Of a DNA stretch of 64,000 nt, positions 45,660 to 58,200 are shown in pieces. Source of the stretch: Hermetia illucens (lineage: Eukaryota; Arthropoda; Insecta; Diptera; Stratiomyidae). Position 1 is the first letter of the stretch; every line of letters begins with the position of its first letter. Under the pieces are notes generated by a model. It saw only the letters and a program-made list of their open reading frames with translations. It made no database searches and was not told where the DNA came from. Where the stretch lies: positions 23,224,001-23,288,000 of the forward strand of contig NC_051854.1 in the NCBI RefSeq assembly GCF_905115235.1. The letters are read 5' to 3'. Both the position numbers and the translations under genes were made by a program.

Positions 45660-46480
45660 TGTACCAGCCCATGTACTTTTCTCGCAAATCCAAAAAAAAT
45701 GAGTTCACTGGGGGACGCGGCTACGTTTACTCGAAACACAATCACACGTCGCCTTGCAGTTTACGACACCCTCAGTAGGCGGAATAATCTAATAGACACG
45801 GGCGCTCCCCGTCCCCAGATCCAACAAGCTTTCTCTTCAGCAGCTGAATTTAGCGGTAGCAAACTCCACGCCCATCACAATTTTCGCCAACAGGTAAGTA
45901 GACGTGAGTCTTGGTTTGCGTAGGGTCTCTTCGTGGCGCTTCATTTTAAGCTATATCAGTGTGCCTATATTAGGCGTAGACTTCCTGTGTCACTATGGGT
46001 TGCTGGTGGATATGCAGTATGGGCCCCTGATAGATCTCACAACCTCTCTTAGGTCGTCAGGGAAAATTTCAACCTGCGCAAACAACACTCTTTCCAACGT
46101 TTTTGAGAACGTTGCCTACACACGCATTCGCGCACTTCTGCAAAAATATCGCAACATTACTACCGAATGTATATTACAGCCAGTTAAGCATGACGTTCAG
46201 CACCACATCAACATTACTGGCTCCCCAATCTTGCGCGGAAAGAGTTTGAACAACTATTTAAGCATGCAGACCTTCCGACGGCTGTTAGTCATCTCCACTC
46301 CATCTGGTCCCATTATTACATTACAGACCAGGTACAGTGCTGTCTGAGACAGTATGACTCTACTATCAATAAAACCAGAAAAATCATAAAGTATCACCTT
46401 TGCCGAAAAACGAGGCAATGTTTTCAAAATATGATTCAAGGATCACCATCCACTACTACCAACACTATCTTTAAACCTCC
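45660..46480 (+). mobile_element. Ty3/gypsy LTR retrotransposon fossil, protease to RT start
   Basis: Shows the IDTGAPRP protease active-site block (about 45798-45822), then VPILGVDFLCHYGLLVD (about 45960-46010), the usual end of a gypsy protease. A connecting stretch towards the reverse transcriptase follows (VQHHINITGSPI). It is broken. LTRs were not recognised, and it looks old. Confidence 0.7.
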
Positions 46481-46950
46481 TCTGCCATTATTTTCTTGAA
46501 AGAACTCGTTACATTTTTAGGTTCGAAAGACCATGTTGAAAATTCTTTAATTAAAATCAAACTGGCAAGTACCTTACAACAATATAGAGTTTTTCACTGC
46601 GACCCGATTATGGAGGTGCACTAACTGAACCCTCAAGTCATGTTTTCGTTGCTGTTCCCGGCGAACTTCTGTACCACTTCAGGAAGACCCTAGCCAACTA
46701 ATTCAAGCAAAATTTGACACCTTGGACCTGTGCAAAAAAACTTTTGATAAGGAATGGCTGTGGTAAGCTGTTTCTCAAGTTTAATTCTCTTCTAAATATT
46801 TTTAAATAAAACGCAGTTCCAAAATGTTTGTCGGACCTCATGACAAGATTCTCCTCTGAAACAGATATCGCCAAACACGAGAAGTTTTCAACTTGCAGCA
46901 GATAATACATTAACATAACATACATCACGAAGGAGCCATTTGGCTAAGTC
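46481..46950. other. Possible further gypsy debris, no gene
   Basis: Nothing clear can be read. It lies directly downstream of the gypsy fossil. Confidence 0.35.
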
Positions 46951-46959
46951 ATTCGCCAA

Positions 46960-49430
46960 CGTGGATATCACTCATCTAAGTTTCCCCTCAGTGGTCGTAT
47001 CCAATCCTTAAGTGGTTAATGGGGATATGGAAAATGGCGGCTCCGAGGTACCTAAGCAAATAGTTCGGACCCTCTAGCTGGCATTATATCTTCGCTCTGG
47101 TGGCAACTTTGAAAAAGTTTTTCGGCGAAGAAGGTACACCAGTTCATGATTATTGCGACCTGTTCCTTGCATACGATGCGCTGGTAGAATTTCTATGGAG
47201 AAATAAGACACTAAAACTGAGGTGATAGTAAGAAAGGAAAAAGAGCTATAGAGTATCAAATGCTGAAACACCCGACGAGACGCCAGATTGCGCACTGCCA
47301 ACTACAGAGGAAATTTCGCAAAGTAAACAACAGTAGTTAATAATGCTCGTATTCCGGAAGGAAGCCCATTTGGACATAGGCCGAGTTGGAGCGCGAAGCC
47401 TTATGCCCTTGCCAGAGTCGAAGAGGAAATACGCGGTAGTTGTGCCTGCAATCATACTCCAGAAAAACGAGCTGATATAGCAACAGAAGACCCACGAAAA
47501 TCGGAAGCAACCGCACTTTCCCTCTAGAGTACCGTAGCGTTAAAAGAATCGCAGAACGAACTGCGGAAAAATCGAGGAAGACGTATCTGTAAAAGATCTC
47601 ATCCAGGTAATATTCACAACTCAAAAAAGAATGCAAAGAGGCACAAGAAGATGCAACACGCCATGCCTATAGAAGTCCGACTGCCTAAAGTCAAGAATAT
47701 GTATAGACAAGCAGTAAATGAAGGGGCTAGGAAACGAAGCGTTTTCTGAGCCGATCACGAAGCTACTAGGAAAGAAGGCCCAGAGGTAACCAAAGCCTGG
47801 ATAGATATCACTTTTGCGAATTTTCGAAACCAAGGACTCTCTGCGATGGAAGTTACCGGGAAATGGGCACGAATTTTCTTAACAGCGAGGAGATCAGAAG
47901 TGGTTGTATAGTATGTAGAATACAAAATTAGGTAGCCTCCAACAAGTATTGCATATGCTTAGACTACGAGTGCACATTTGGAACCTACCGGAATCATGTG
48001 GACATTTGGATCACAAACTGAAGACAATGAAAAGGAGAGTCCTCTGCTGAGATCGTGATGCCTTTGGTGAGATGAGCTCGGGACGATGTCCGCAAGGACG
48101 CGGCTAACATGATTCATATGCCACAATTCAACAAGCATCTGAATGTAACCACTAATTACATTTAGTTAAGCAGATATAAGAGAGTACCTCAAAAGAATCA
48201 GCACCTCACTTGTAGCAGTACTACTATTTATAACAATAAAACTTATCTGAATGTACTTATGCACACAGTACATCCCATCAACAGACCACCGGATATCACA
48301 TAATTAACAGCACCTCGCACATCTCAATGGCTTTCGCTTTTGATTTCTTCGACTCTTCTGAATCGATTCGCCACTTCTGTCATAAGTCGCATTACTCATT
48401 ACTCATCCAGACTCCAGAGGGAACCAGATCCTCGAAACGGCGACGAAAACTGAGCTCGTAGTTTCAAACAGCGGATCCACGATAATGGGTCCCAAGACTG
48501 CAAAGGAAGCATTTCCGACGTAACCCTCACATCGGAATCACTAATCATAAGTTCTGGAAGACTTCTCGGCAAGTAACCAACAATACATAGCATTTGAAGT
48601 GTTTGCCTTCATCACTCGGTATGGATTCCCCGAAGCTCTTGGAAAAAAGACGCACTTCGGGGGGTGGACAGGCTGCAACTAACAACGTCGGTTAATCGCC
48701 TAGGAGTAGACCCTCCGAGGTGACACGTGCTGCAGAGGATTTACCCCAAAACGGTTCGGTTGGAGAAACGGAAAATCAAGGGTCGTTGCTGTTACGGAGA
48801 TAGATGAACTACATCATCGAGTTGACGCGCCTTCAATTCCGTAAAATGAGCAGATATGCGCGGTAGTTCACTCGACATGCGGATATTGAGGCATTATCTG
48901 AGAACGGACCAGAGGAGGATCGAGATCACGTCGGGATAACACAGGGAGCCATCCCAGGAGAGTCGTGCTTGGTCAATTGTGCATATGATATTGCGACATT
49001 TGTTGGCATATTAGTGCGACAGCGAATGGAAGACAGCTCAAGTTTTAAGCCTTGTACTGGAAAAATCCAAGATAGTAATCTCGGCTAAAAAGAGAATCCT
49101 GGCCCTGCATCCCGTGTCGATCGTTGAGCAGGAGAGGTCTACTCATGAATGAAACCCATTCCGTTCTGCCCTATGGTAGGCAGGTATGGGCTGATGCTCT
49201 GAGCAAGGTGTATCGTCAACCTTTGCACAAGTAAAAAGACTGGAAGTTTTGCAGGTGGCACTTGCCTACCTCAGTGTCTGAAAATTGGCTGTACTTGCCG
49301 TTGCCCTTCTTCCTAAAGAACATAAAAGTTCCTACAAACGTAAGAAGAATGACTGAGTGGCAGCTCACTGGCAAGCCGAGTCAAATTCGTGGTTCAACGG
49401 CAACTTAGGTCTGTGGTTGAACCCAAAGTT
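46960..49430 (+). mobile_element. R1-like LINE remnant, very decayed
   Basis: The clearest piece is near 48890-49020: GPEEDRDHVGITQGAIPGE then NCAYDIATFVG, equivalent to the R1 block V..GVPQGSVLGP.LWN..YD. A C-terminal block near 49160-49400 (RYGLMLEQGV..., WQLTGKPSQIRG) fits R1 as well. The earlier part (47.0-48.8 kb) is assigned only by its position. Confidence 0.45.
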
Positions 49431-49797
49431 TTACCTTAAAACAACGTCCAGGATTATCCAGATTTCATCGTTCATAGCTGGCTCGACTAATATCCAACAT
49501 TCGGGTTTCGACGCAAACTTTGCCACTAGAGAAGTTTGACCTTGCGTTGCCTGCTCTAACCAATTAGCCATCCAGACAGTATCTAGCGTGCTTCCGCAAA
49601 TTAATGTATTATTCATTGCGCAATTTTATCGTCTTCAAGCAGCAGGTTCTGATTCAGCAACCTCAAAAATGTGGGAAGCACTTTTCCAATGGAACATATA
49701 GAAACGAATTTTCAGTTACCAATGGCAAAACTTCATATCCTATATTTAAGGCTGATTTTTTAAATCAAAACAATGTTTTTTAGAAAGGAAAAAATAT

Positions 49798-49803
49798 TTT
49801 ATT
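49798..49803 (-). terminator. Poly(A) signal of testin
   Basis: AATAAA on the minus strand, about 160 bases after the stop codon at 49962. Confidence 0.6.
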
Positions 49804-49961
49804 CAATTCTGTATATGTGTGGAAAAGTGAAGATATCAAAAATATCAATTCATCGTGTATAATACGCATACAAATAATATTCGCAGTAAACTTACATCTA
49901 AACACAAAAAACACAGTTTGTAAAGGTTTAGGAATATAATTGGAATACATCATTTAGCTAC

Positions 49962-52285
49962 CTAAGTAAATATGACACTCTTAACACATTGCGGACTACA
50001 AAATGGCATGTTATTCTTGACACAGAAACGACCTCCAATCAATGATTTTCCACAACCAATACCGGCACACATAAAACATTCTCCATGCCAATGCACCTTC
50101 CCCCAAGCAACGCCCTGCTCAGCAGGCCCGATTACATGCTTACAAAATTGACAGCGCTCCGCATAATATGCATCATAGCATCTCAAACATAGTGGCATGT
50201 TCGTTTTTTCATCTGGCACATACTGTTGTCCTGCCAAAGGAGTATCGCACTGATAGCAACAAAAATGTTTTATGTGGAATGTAGCCCCTTCAGCAGCGGT
50301 GTATTCTTTTGTGAAGATCAATTCATCGCATGCGTTACAACGTGGAATCTTAAGGATAAGTGCCAGATCACGTCCACAGTAAACATTATTCCCATGGAAG
50401 AAGTAAACAAGATCTGCAAGGAGCTCCCGACATGTGTGGCAGACAAAGCATTGTGGATGCCAAGCTGCCTCTTTACCAGCACGCTCCGCCTTTACAGCAA
50501 CTTCACCTGACATAATGTCATTTTTGCATTCACGACACTTCAATACTGCAACGGACTGAACTGATGATGACCCAATGTTCGGTGCCTCTGTCAACTGAAG
50601 GGTTTCCAAACTCTTAGGGAGGTTTTCCATAGCATGTGCATATTTTGGAGGTTTAACTTGAGGATACATGTTCATGTCCTCGATTCCTGGTATTGAATTC
50701 CACTTTCCAGCATTCGCACCTATTCCGAAGAGTGTAGCATCATCATTTCCGCTGATCGGAGCCATGCCAGGATATGACGTGTAGTTTGGCGTAGGAGGTT
50801 TGGATTCGAAACCAGAATCTGAACTCTTCGACGCAGGTAGTGTCGTAATGGGTTGCGCTGACTGATAATACTGTCCTGTAGTGGGCTCGGAATAACAAAT
50901 GCTAAAGTTGTTCGGCAGAGTCTCAACAAATTCTGTTATCTCTTTCTGGAACGGAGTATTCTCGATGAATTCATTTCGGAACTCATCTATTGGTGCAAGA
51001 AGTTTACAGTTGGAAAAGTTTATTTTTCGATCCTTCAGAGCGTTGAGTAGTTTATCATATGTAGGTCCGTTGATAACGACACTTTGAACGGCCTGTTGAT
51101 CTACTCCAATCCTATCTAGTTTTCGACAAATAGGCAAGCTAAGATTTTGAGCTGCACCAAAATCTGGAACCATTGGAACGTTCGAGAGAATGACACCTTG
51201 TCTTCCGATCACTGAAGCCGGATTTTTTAGAGCATTTTGTAAAATTTCCGAATTGATAATTTTCGAGAAAAATGGATCACGCTCGATAACCGCGTCCACT
51301 GGTAAGCCCAGATCGTAGGCAATGCTCACACCTCCAAATTTCACCTTACGCATGGGCGTTTCCTGATTAACCACATTTCCGATTCGAGCTTGTACCGGGT
51401 TTCGTACTGCTAATGGCGAGTGGAAAGAATCCTGATCTCCATGTTTGGATTTCGTAGTATGGAATGGAGTGGTGTATGGAATGGGAGCCACAAATTTCAT
51501 ATCATCAACCAGCTTGTCCATATCACGTTTAAATTGGTCATTACCAAGGTACTCCGTACGAAATTTATCTATAGGAACTAAGATTGGGTCCTGGGAGAAG
51601 TCCACATTTTTACGCTTCAATTCATTCAAAAGTGAGTCGTATAATGGTCCGTTTTCCACCAAACTTTTTACCATATTTGTATTGAGATGCATAGCTCGCA
51701 ATTTTTGTTTGTTCGCTGGAGTCAGGGGTACATCATTAAAGTCAGGGCTAAGAGCACGTTCAAATGCTACCAATTTATTCGAAAGTAGCTGCGGAGGTTC
51801 GCAAAGTAAGGCATTGATCAAACCCTTAGAGCTCAAAACAGCTGTCATCACTCTATCATTGATTACTTGTGCTGGGGTTGCGTGAAGTTTTGTTAAAATT
51901 TCTGCAGGTGGGCATTTAACTGCTTCCGATTGAACATCTTCAAGTGTTTGTACGCCAACCACATTTCCAACGACTCCATGAGATACAACTCCAACCCGGA
52001 CAACGTTACCCTGCCCGACACAGTGCTCTCGAACTTTCTGCACATATTGTTGTAATTGTGCCGTTTCTGCATCAGTCAAATTATCACAAAGCGTAGCATC
52101 CAAATCATGAGGTGGCACTTGGAATTCTAGTTGCTGTTTACGTTTGCTAGCTGCATCGCTTCCAACTACAGGAATTTGGCTAGAGCCTAGCTTGTCCATA
52201 TAATCGGAAATTACATCAGGTGTGGTGTTTGGTGGGATCCATTCAAGTTTAACGGGCTGATCAGCGAGGGCTTTGATTTTCATAA
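49962..52285 (-). CDS. Tes: Testin exon 3 (PET, duplicated linker, three LIM domains)
   Basis: Acceptor ATTTTAG, then TT completing a Phe codon before [15 protein letters not shown]. The frame is open for 2.3 kb to a TAG stop. It is the longest coding exon in the window. Confidence 0.93.
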
Positions 52286-55200
52286 CTAAAATATCAGAAA
52301 AAGTTTAAGAATATGCCGTAAATCGTGTGACAAATCTTTGTACTTACATGCTGGCTTCGATCGTATTTGACCAAGAATTTCAAATTGGGCCCAACCGGAA
52401 AGTTCATCATCGTCGCAATGATGTTGATCTTTACGGCATTTACAATTACGGCAAACTTTTCGCCAAAAGTGTAAATCAAGACCAGGACACGCGGATCCTA
52501 AAATAGCAATAAATAGTAAATGAGCGGCAATATTTTTGCAACTATTATTTCTAGACGCGAAATTTACTTTACTTTTCAAATAGTAGGAACATCAAATATT
52601 ATCTACAATATTCCAGGATTCTTTGCGCGACTAATCAGAAAGCGAGTGGGCGATAGAAAAACGCATTTCGCGACGATATTGCCCATTAGGCTTTTATGTA
52701 ATTTAACCGTAATTTCAAAGATCTTAGTGGAATGAATTAAAGAAACATAATCTTCTAGGGATTTATTACGTAATTAATCGTTGAGAATCGAATAGTGATA
52801 TACCTGTATTAGCACTTACCTTAAACGGACTTCGGGAAGTTATTCACAACCCTTAAACGTTAGAACATAATAGGTACACAACGAAAACAAGCAGAACAAG
52901 CCAGGACTTAATCAAGGAACCAAATCAAAAAAATTTAAGAGAAATAATTCCAACAAAACTACTCTTATAATAAAAAATACACGAAGTGGGAAGGGACATT
53001 AAAGATAGCATGCCAAAAGAAGCATTCGTCAATAAATCAAGTTAAAACCCCATTCAATTGTGTTCACCGGAAAGTATTTCGCCTTCGTCGAATTTTGATT
53101 GGACTCTGGAATGCGAAAACGCTTCTCAACAATGGTAGTAAGTCATATAATCTGGTTAACTAGGGAAGCGGATGCTCTTATGGCCGCTGAAGTGGAGACG
53201 TGCAAACAGAAATAAAATCATATGGGCGCTCAAGCGGAAAAGTCGTCCGACACCATGTTCTAACTGCCGGAAGGAAGCAAAACGCTGTCGCCAATATTAT
53301 TCTGTATCGACACCGTTCTCTGTTTTGTCTTATCTGGATGGCTTTAAGGAATGCGCTGATGGTATTTCCTACGTTTCATTTTGAGTCATGGACCTTGGTC
53401 AAATGGCTTTGTGGTAGCACCGGGAGGTAGCTCCATAGTGGTAGCACCGGGAGACGCTGTACTCCCTTTGGCTTGCCGGCCGTGATGCAATACGCAAATG
53501 CTCCAAAGACCTAATTAAGGCGATCAGACCCGAGTCTGCACGGGGACTTATCTGAAGTGGCAATTTGGTCACGAAACCTTACCAAGGGTATACTGGTACC
53601 ATGGGAACCGGGATAGCCCCTAGACCCTCATACTTCGGGTGAACTCCCGTTGTATGTGAGTACAGCTCGATTGTTTGCGGTTGGCCCCCTAGTGGGAGTT
53701 TCATGAGGGTTGCGGTCATGCTCAAGCGAGAAGAGACCTTCGAGCCTGGGCGTGGTGTTGCGTTTCAACACGGGTGCCGTACTTCTTAGTTCGGTAGAGA
53801 TTTAAGTATGTCTTGCATCCACCAGTATGAATGCTAAGCCATGCACTTGGTATACACTGGTACCGTTGTTGCTTGTCTTAGCAGGGCTCTGATTGTGGTC
53901 ACAAAATCAATCCGTCTTAAGAAGACCGTGGGATTAAGTCGTCCAGATAGGTGCATACGTTAAACCCTCAAGGACTTACCTGTTTGTGAAAGAAACAGAA
54001 AAGAACTGGAGAGCCAGTTTGCGTTTTTGAATTTTATCCAAGAAGAACAAAGAAAGGTACGTAAGCCTAACTACTTACTATTGTGAAAGATGTTTTCAAA
54101 TTAAATTCATGTGAATCTGAATGAGAATATATTCAAAAGGAGCTAATCCTTGGAGAAGCGGGTAAATCGAGCGGACAAAATTCATGGGCTGATTACTCGT
54201 CTAGTAAATGGCATCCTTGGCAAGATCAAGATAGATTAACTGGATTAATTTCGAGGAGTTCGAGCCAAATATGCACCAAGAAATCGTCATTCCGTGGGCA
54301 GCTCGCCTAAATTTCTTTTAGATGAACCAACAGCGGATTTGTACTACCACCACATCTCATAGCCCTCCAACTTTTCTGGAGGGCGTCCTTTAAGACCTGA
54401 AAAGCCAGAATTTGAGTTTCTAATCCAATGGAAAATTGCTCGTTCTTTTGATATTTCAGGTCTTCGCTTTTACATTACTCATAAACTATGATAAGCTAAA
54501 TACTCAGTCTATTCCAAAACGCGTTCAACCACTTCAAATTCATCATTTTGCAAATAGCGTAACAACCTACCATAAACTTTTGGATCTAGCTATGCTCTAT
54601 TTTCAAATTTTTGTAGTTTCCAAAGAATTCCAAAAACGACAACTAGCTTTTCTTTTTAAGTTTTCAAGTTCACACCGTCTTGTATGGACAATTTCATAGT
54701 CTATATCTATGAATGGTAACGCGGTTGTTTGATATTTGGCTCAATAGACTGCGGTGGGCAGATCATCTAATATATCTGAGGGAAAATGATCCATCTGGGA
54801 AAGTCTATAAGGCAATATCTTTGATAGAACAAGAAAATGCGAATCCAGAAAGTTGGAATATTGTTAAGACGTGATGCCTCAGGAAAGCCTTTGCAGTCAC
54901 AGTATGAGGGTCTTTGCCCTCTTTGCCCCTTTGCATTAAATCGTCGTAGGTACCTAAAACATTCCAAAATCGGCAATATACACACCTTTCAAACTCTTTT
55001 AGTTCACTAGAATGACTTTTGGTTTGTGCAACGCGGCGCAAACCTTTCAGAGATTCACCCACTCTGGTCTGCGAAACCTCTACTTCTGTTTCGTATATTT
55101 GGATGAAGTTCTGGTCACGTCTTCCTTTGAGACCTAGCATTTTGAAAATCTCGAGTGCATTTTTCAATGTCTTCTTGAGGCCAGTTTAGTTTGAATACTA

Positions 55201-58200
55201 GAAGGCATGCCACAGAACCCCAGCTTTCCGTTTCCGAAAACGGGTAAGGATGTGAGAAGATTCGTGGGCATGTTAAACTTCTACCGTAGTTTCTTTCCCA
55301 AAGCGAAAGGTTCCCGCCTGACTACATGGTGCTCAGAGGGTATCCAAGCATTTCAGACCAAAAGCAATAGCTAATGCAAGCTACACTACTAGTATTCCCT
55401 TAGCAAGATGCACCCCTAGCTGCATTTGTCGCTGCCTCAGACATCGCCGTACTCGCTGCTCTTTACCAAAAAGCAACTGAACCCCGCTTAGCAGTACTAC
55501 AGCACTTACTATCGTGAGTCGCAACTAAATAGTTTCGGTTTTCCAGCCGCTCACTTTTAATTTGAAGTAAATTTGACACTTGAGCTTATCAGCCAGTTTA
55601 TTTTCCATATTCAACACGTGTTTGAAAAAGAAAACATAGTTAGTAGTGTTGCAGAGGGCAAGATCCCACCCACCACCAGCCACCGTTGATTTTTCGCAGT
55701 TCTCTAGAGTCTCAGGACCAACTCCGAATATCCATTTAGGGGGCTTCCTATCTTCGACTCAACGTCCAGTATATAAGGAAGTATTTTCCGCCGATCACAA
55801 TTTAGCGCACCCAGGCATCCGGACGACGAATCCGTTAGTCACCGGAAAATATTCCTATCCGTTCATCAACAAGAAAATTGACTCTTAGGCCAGACAGTGC
55901 ATCGCATGCCGGGAGTGCAAATCTACGAAACAAATAAGGAAAAAGGTAGGTGTGCTCCCTCAGTCCACCAAGCGTTTCCACTCAATCCATCTCCATTTAA
56001 TTGGCCTTGCAAGACGTGCACGGTTTCGTGAATATTGATTCGCAATCATCCATATGTTTACCCGGTGGTCTGAGGCGATACCTCTGAAAGACATCTTGTG
56101 CCGAGACCCTCTGTAGAGAGTGGATTTCCCGTTTCGGTGTAGTGGAAGTTATAATCATCGACCAGGGAATACAGTTCGAGTCCTCCCTTTTCTCTGAGTT
56201 AGTTATTCCACCAAAAATACGTGATAATCGGTTGAAATATTTCGTCATAATGGCGAAAAGCAGGCTTTTATCAGAGTTCTACCATACAATCAACAGTAAT
56301 ATCAATAAAAAATTGACAAAATTAATTCTAAGGTGTGCGAGAAGCGGAAGAAGGATAAATGCGTATTTGTGGTAAGCATGACTGAATCTAGCACATTTTT
56401 TTGCAGACTGCGCTTCATCAACAGCTTCTCTCCGAGGTGCATGGCTGCGAGTAACCGCGTATGTGTAAGTGAGAGCCTAGCTTCACAAGAAAAAGTCTAC
56501 GCCGGATATTAATGTTGCTTGTAGTGCGATTCCATTCCGGAAAATGCGAGTCTAAATAACATACGCACTTCTACCCATCAAATTGCAAAATAGTGCCAGG
56601 GGCCAATAATGGACTTTCCTTTTTGGTCGATATGTGCCAACCATTTGATCCAGGGTGTCAACACTGCCTTTGATTGTTTTTATAGGAATTGATCAAATTT
56701 GTTTTTTTTCTTAGCAGTTTGGGCAATCTCTATACCTCGATGATATATGCTCAACAAAGTCACAGGCTGACTTTTTCTCATCAACTTACGACAATAAACT
56801 GGCTTGAAATTATGCTTCATAAACAACCTCTGTATGATAATGTGGCTTTCGCTTCATGCAACAAATTAGCCAAATCGTACGTAGGTGAAGAAACTGTTGC
56901 ATATAACATTTCTGAGAGTAAGGCCCCGACAAAGATCAAGCCCAACACGCCGCCCCTGGTTTATTTCTGGTGTAAATTCGAGCTTGCCTCTCCCGAATCG
57001 CGCACGAGTCTAATTATATTTCGTCTAATACGCTTTGAGGCACCTCGGAAATCAACGAAAGTGGTGAGTCGTTCTTATTAATACGAATCTATCGGCGTGT
57101 AACATGAGCTGTGCACCAACCTTCCATTTCCCTAGCTCGACTAACTCTAACGGTTTGGACGCCCTTGGTTGGATGCCCTTGATATCACCCTACTAACCAA
57201 GAATAGGATTCTTAGGATGGAGAACTGGAGAGCGTCTGACCCTCTCCCTATCCCTCTCAGATCTCAGAGGAAGTTTGGTCAAATTATCAAGAACAAACAC
57301 TCCGATGCGCAAATTGATCAGATTGACATGACAGACGAACTGGAGTCGTAGCTCTGGAAAAAACATTCGAACCCATTTTTAAAGTCTCCCCCTTGCTAAA
57401 TACAGCAAGAAGACACGGTCACCGTGACCAAGGGGATTTTAAACATATGCTATAGACACAAATATTGGCAGCCATACAAGGACTGTCTGAAGAAGTGCAA
57501 TTCGGCCATCAAGAGCGCCAAGGAGCGGTCCTGGTTGGACTATTGTCGGAAAATTGAAAACACCACCGAATCTTATTTGGAGGATATGCAACCGTCCCAG
57601 CCATACGAGACTATCAAATCAGTAATTACTAAGGATAAAAACGGCTGGGCTAAAAACAGCTTCTCCGCATATAAATATCCGGGCCCAGATGGCATAATGC
57701 CAATCATGCTACAGAAGCAGCAAGAAAGGGTTGTGCCATGGCTTGTCGAGATTTTCCGGAGCTGCATCTCTTTGGGATACGTATTAGTATTGGAGACGCC
57801 TACGAGTGGTTTTCGTATCGAAAACGGACAGGCGCGGCCATGAGGGGGGCGAAGGGCTTCCGACCAATCAGCCTCATCTCTTTCGTATTAAAGACCCTAG
57901 AGTGCTTCCTGGGAATCCACCAATCCGCCATCCCACCAAGGACGATTATGGAGATATCGCCTTTTTCTGAGTCCCAGCATGACTACCTCAAAGGCAAATC
58001 CAAAGAAACCGCTCTCCCCGCGGTAATTGGCACCGTTGACCGGTCACTGCAGTACAAGCAGTATACCCTAACTGCCTCCTTGGATGTAGAGGAAGCATTC
58101 AACAATGTTAGTACCAACGGCATCAAGAAAGGTTTGACCAATACTGGATTAGAGGGGTATCTTACGCAAGCAGCAGTACTGGTGATACTAGAAGCTCGCC

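Noticed and set aside
52815-52860. An alternative first exon of testin (good GTAAGT donor)
   Set aside because: The only upstream ATG is followed at once by a stop. The exon at 59368 fits testin exactly.
54805-55167. A 120-residue minus-strand gene inside testin intron 1
   Set aside because: It abuts a gypsy fossil and reads like antisense transposon sequence. No splice sites or homology were recognised.
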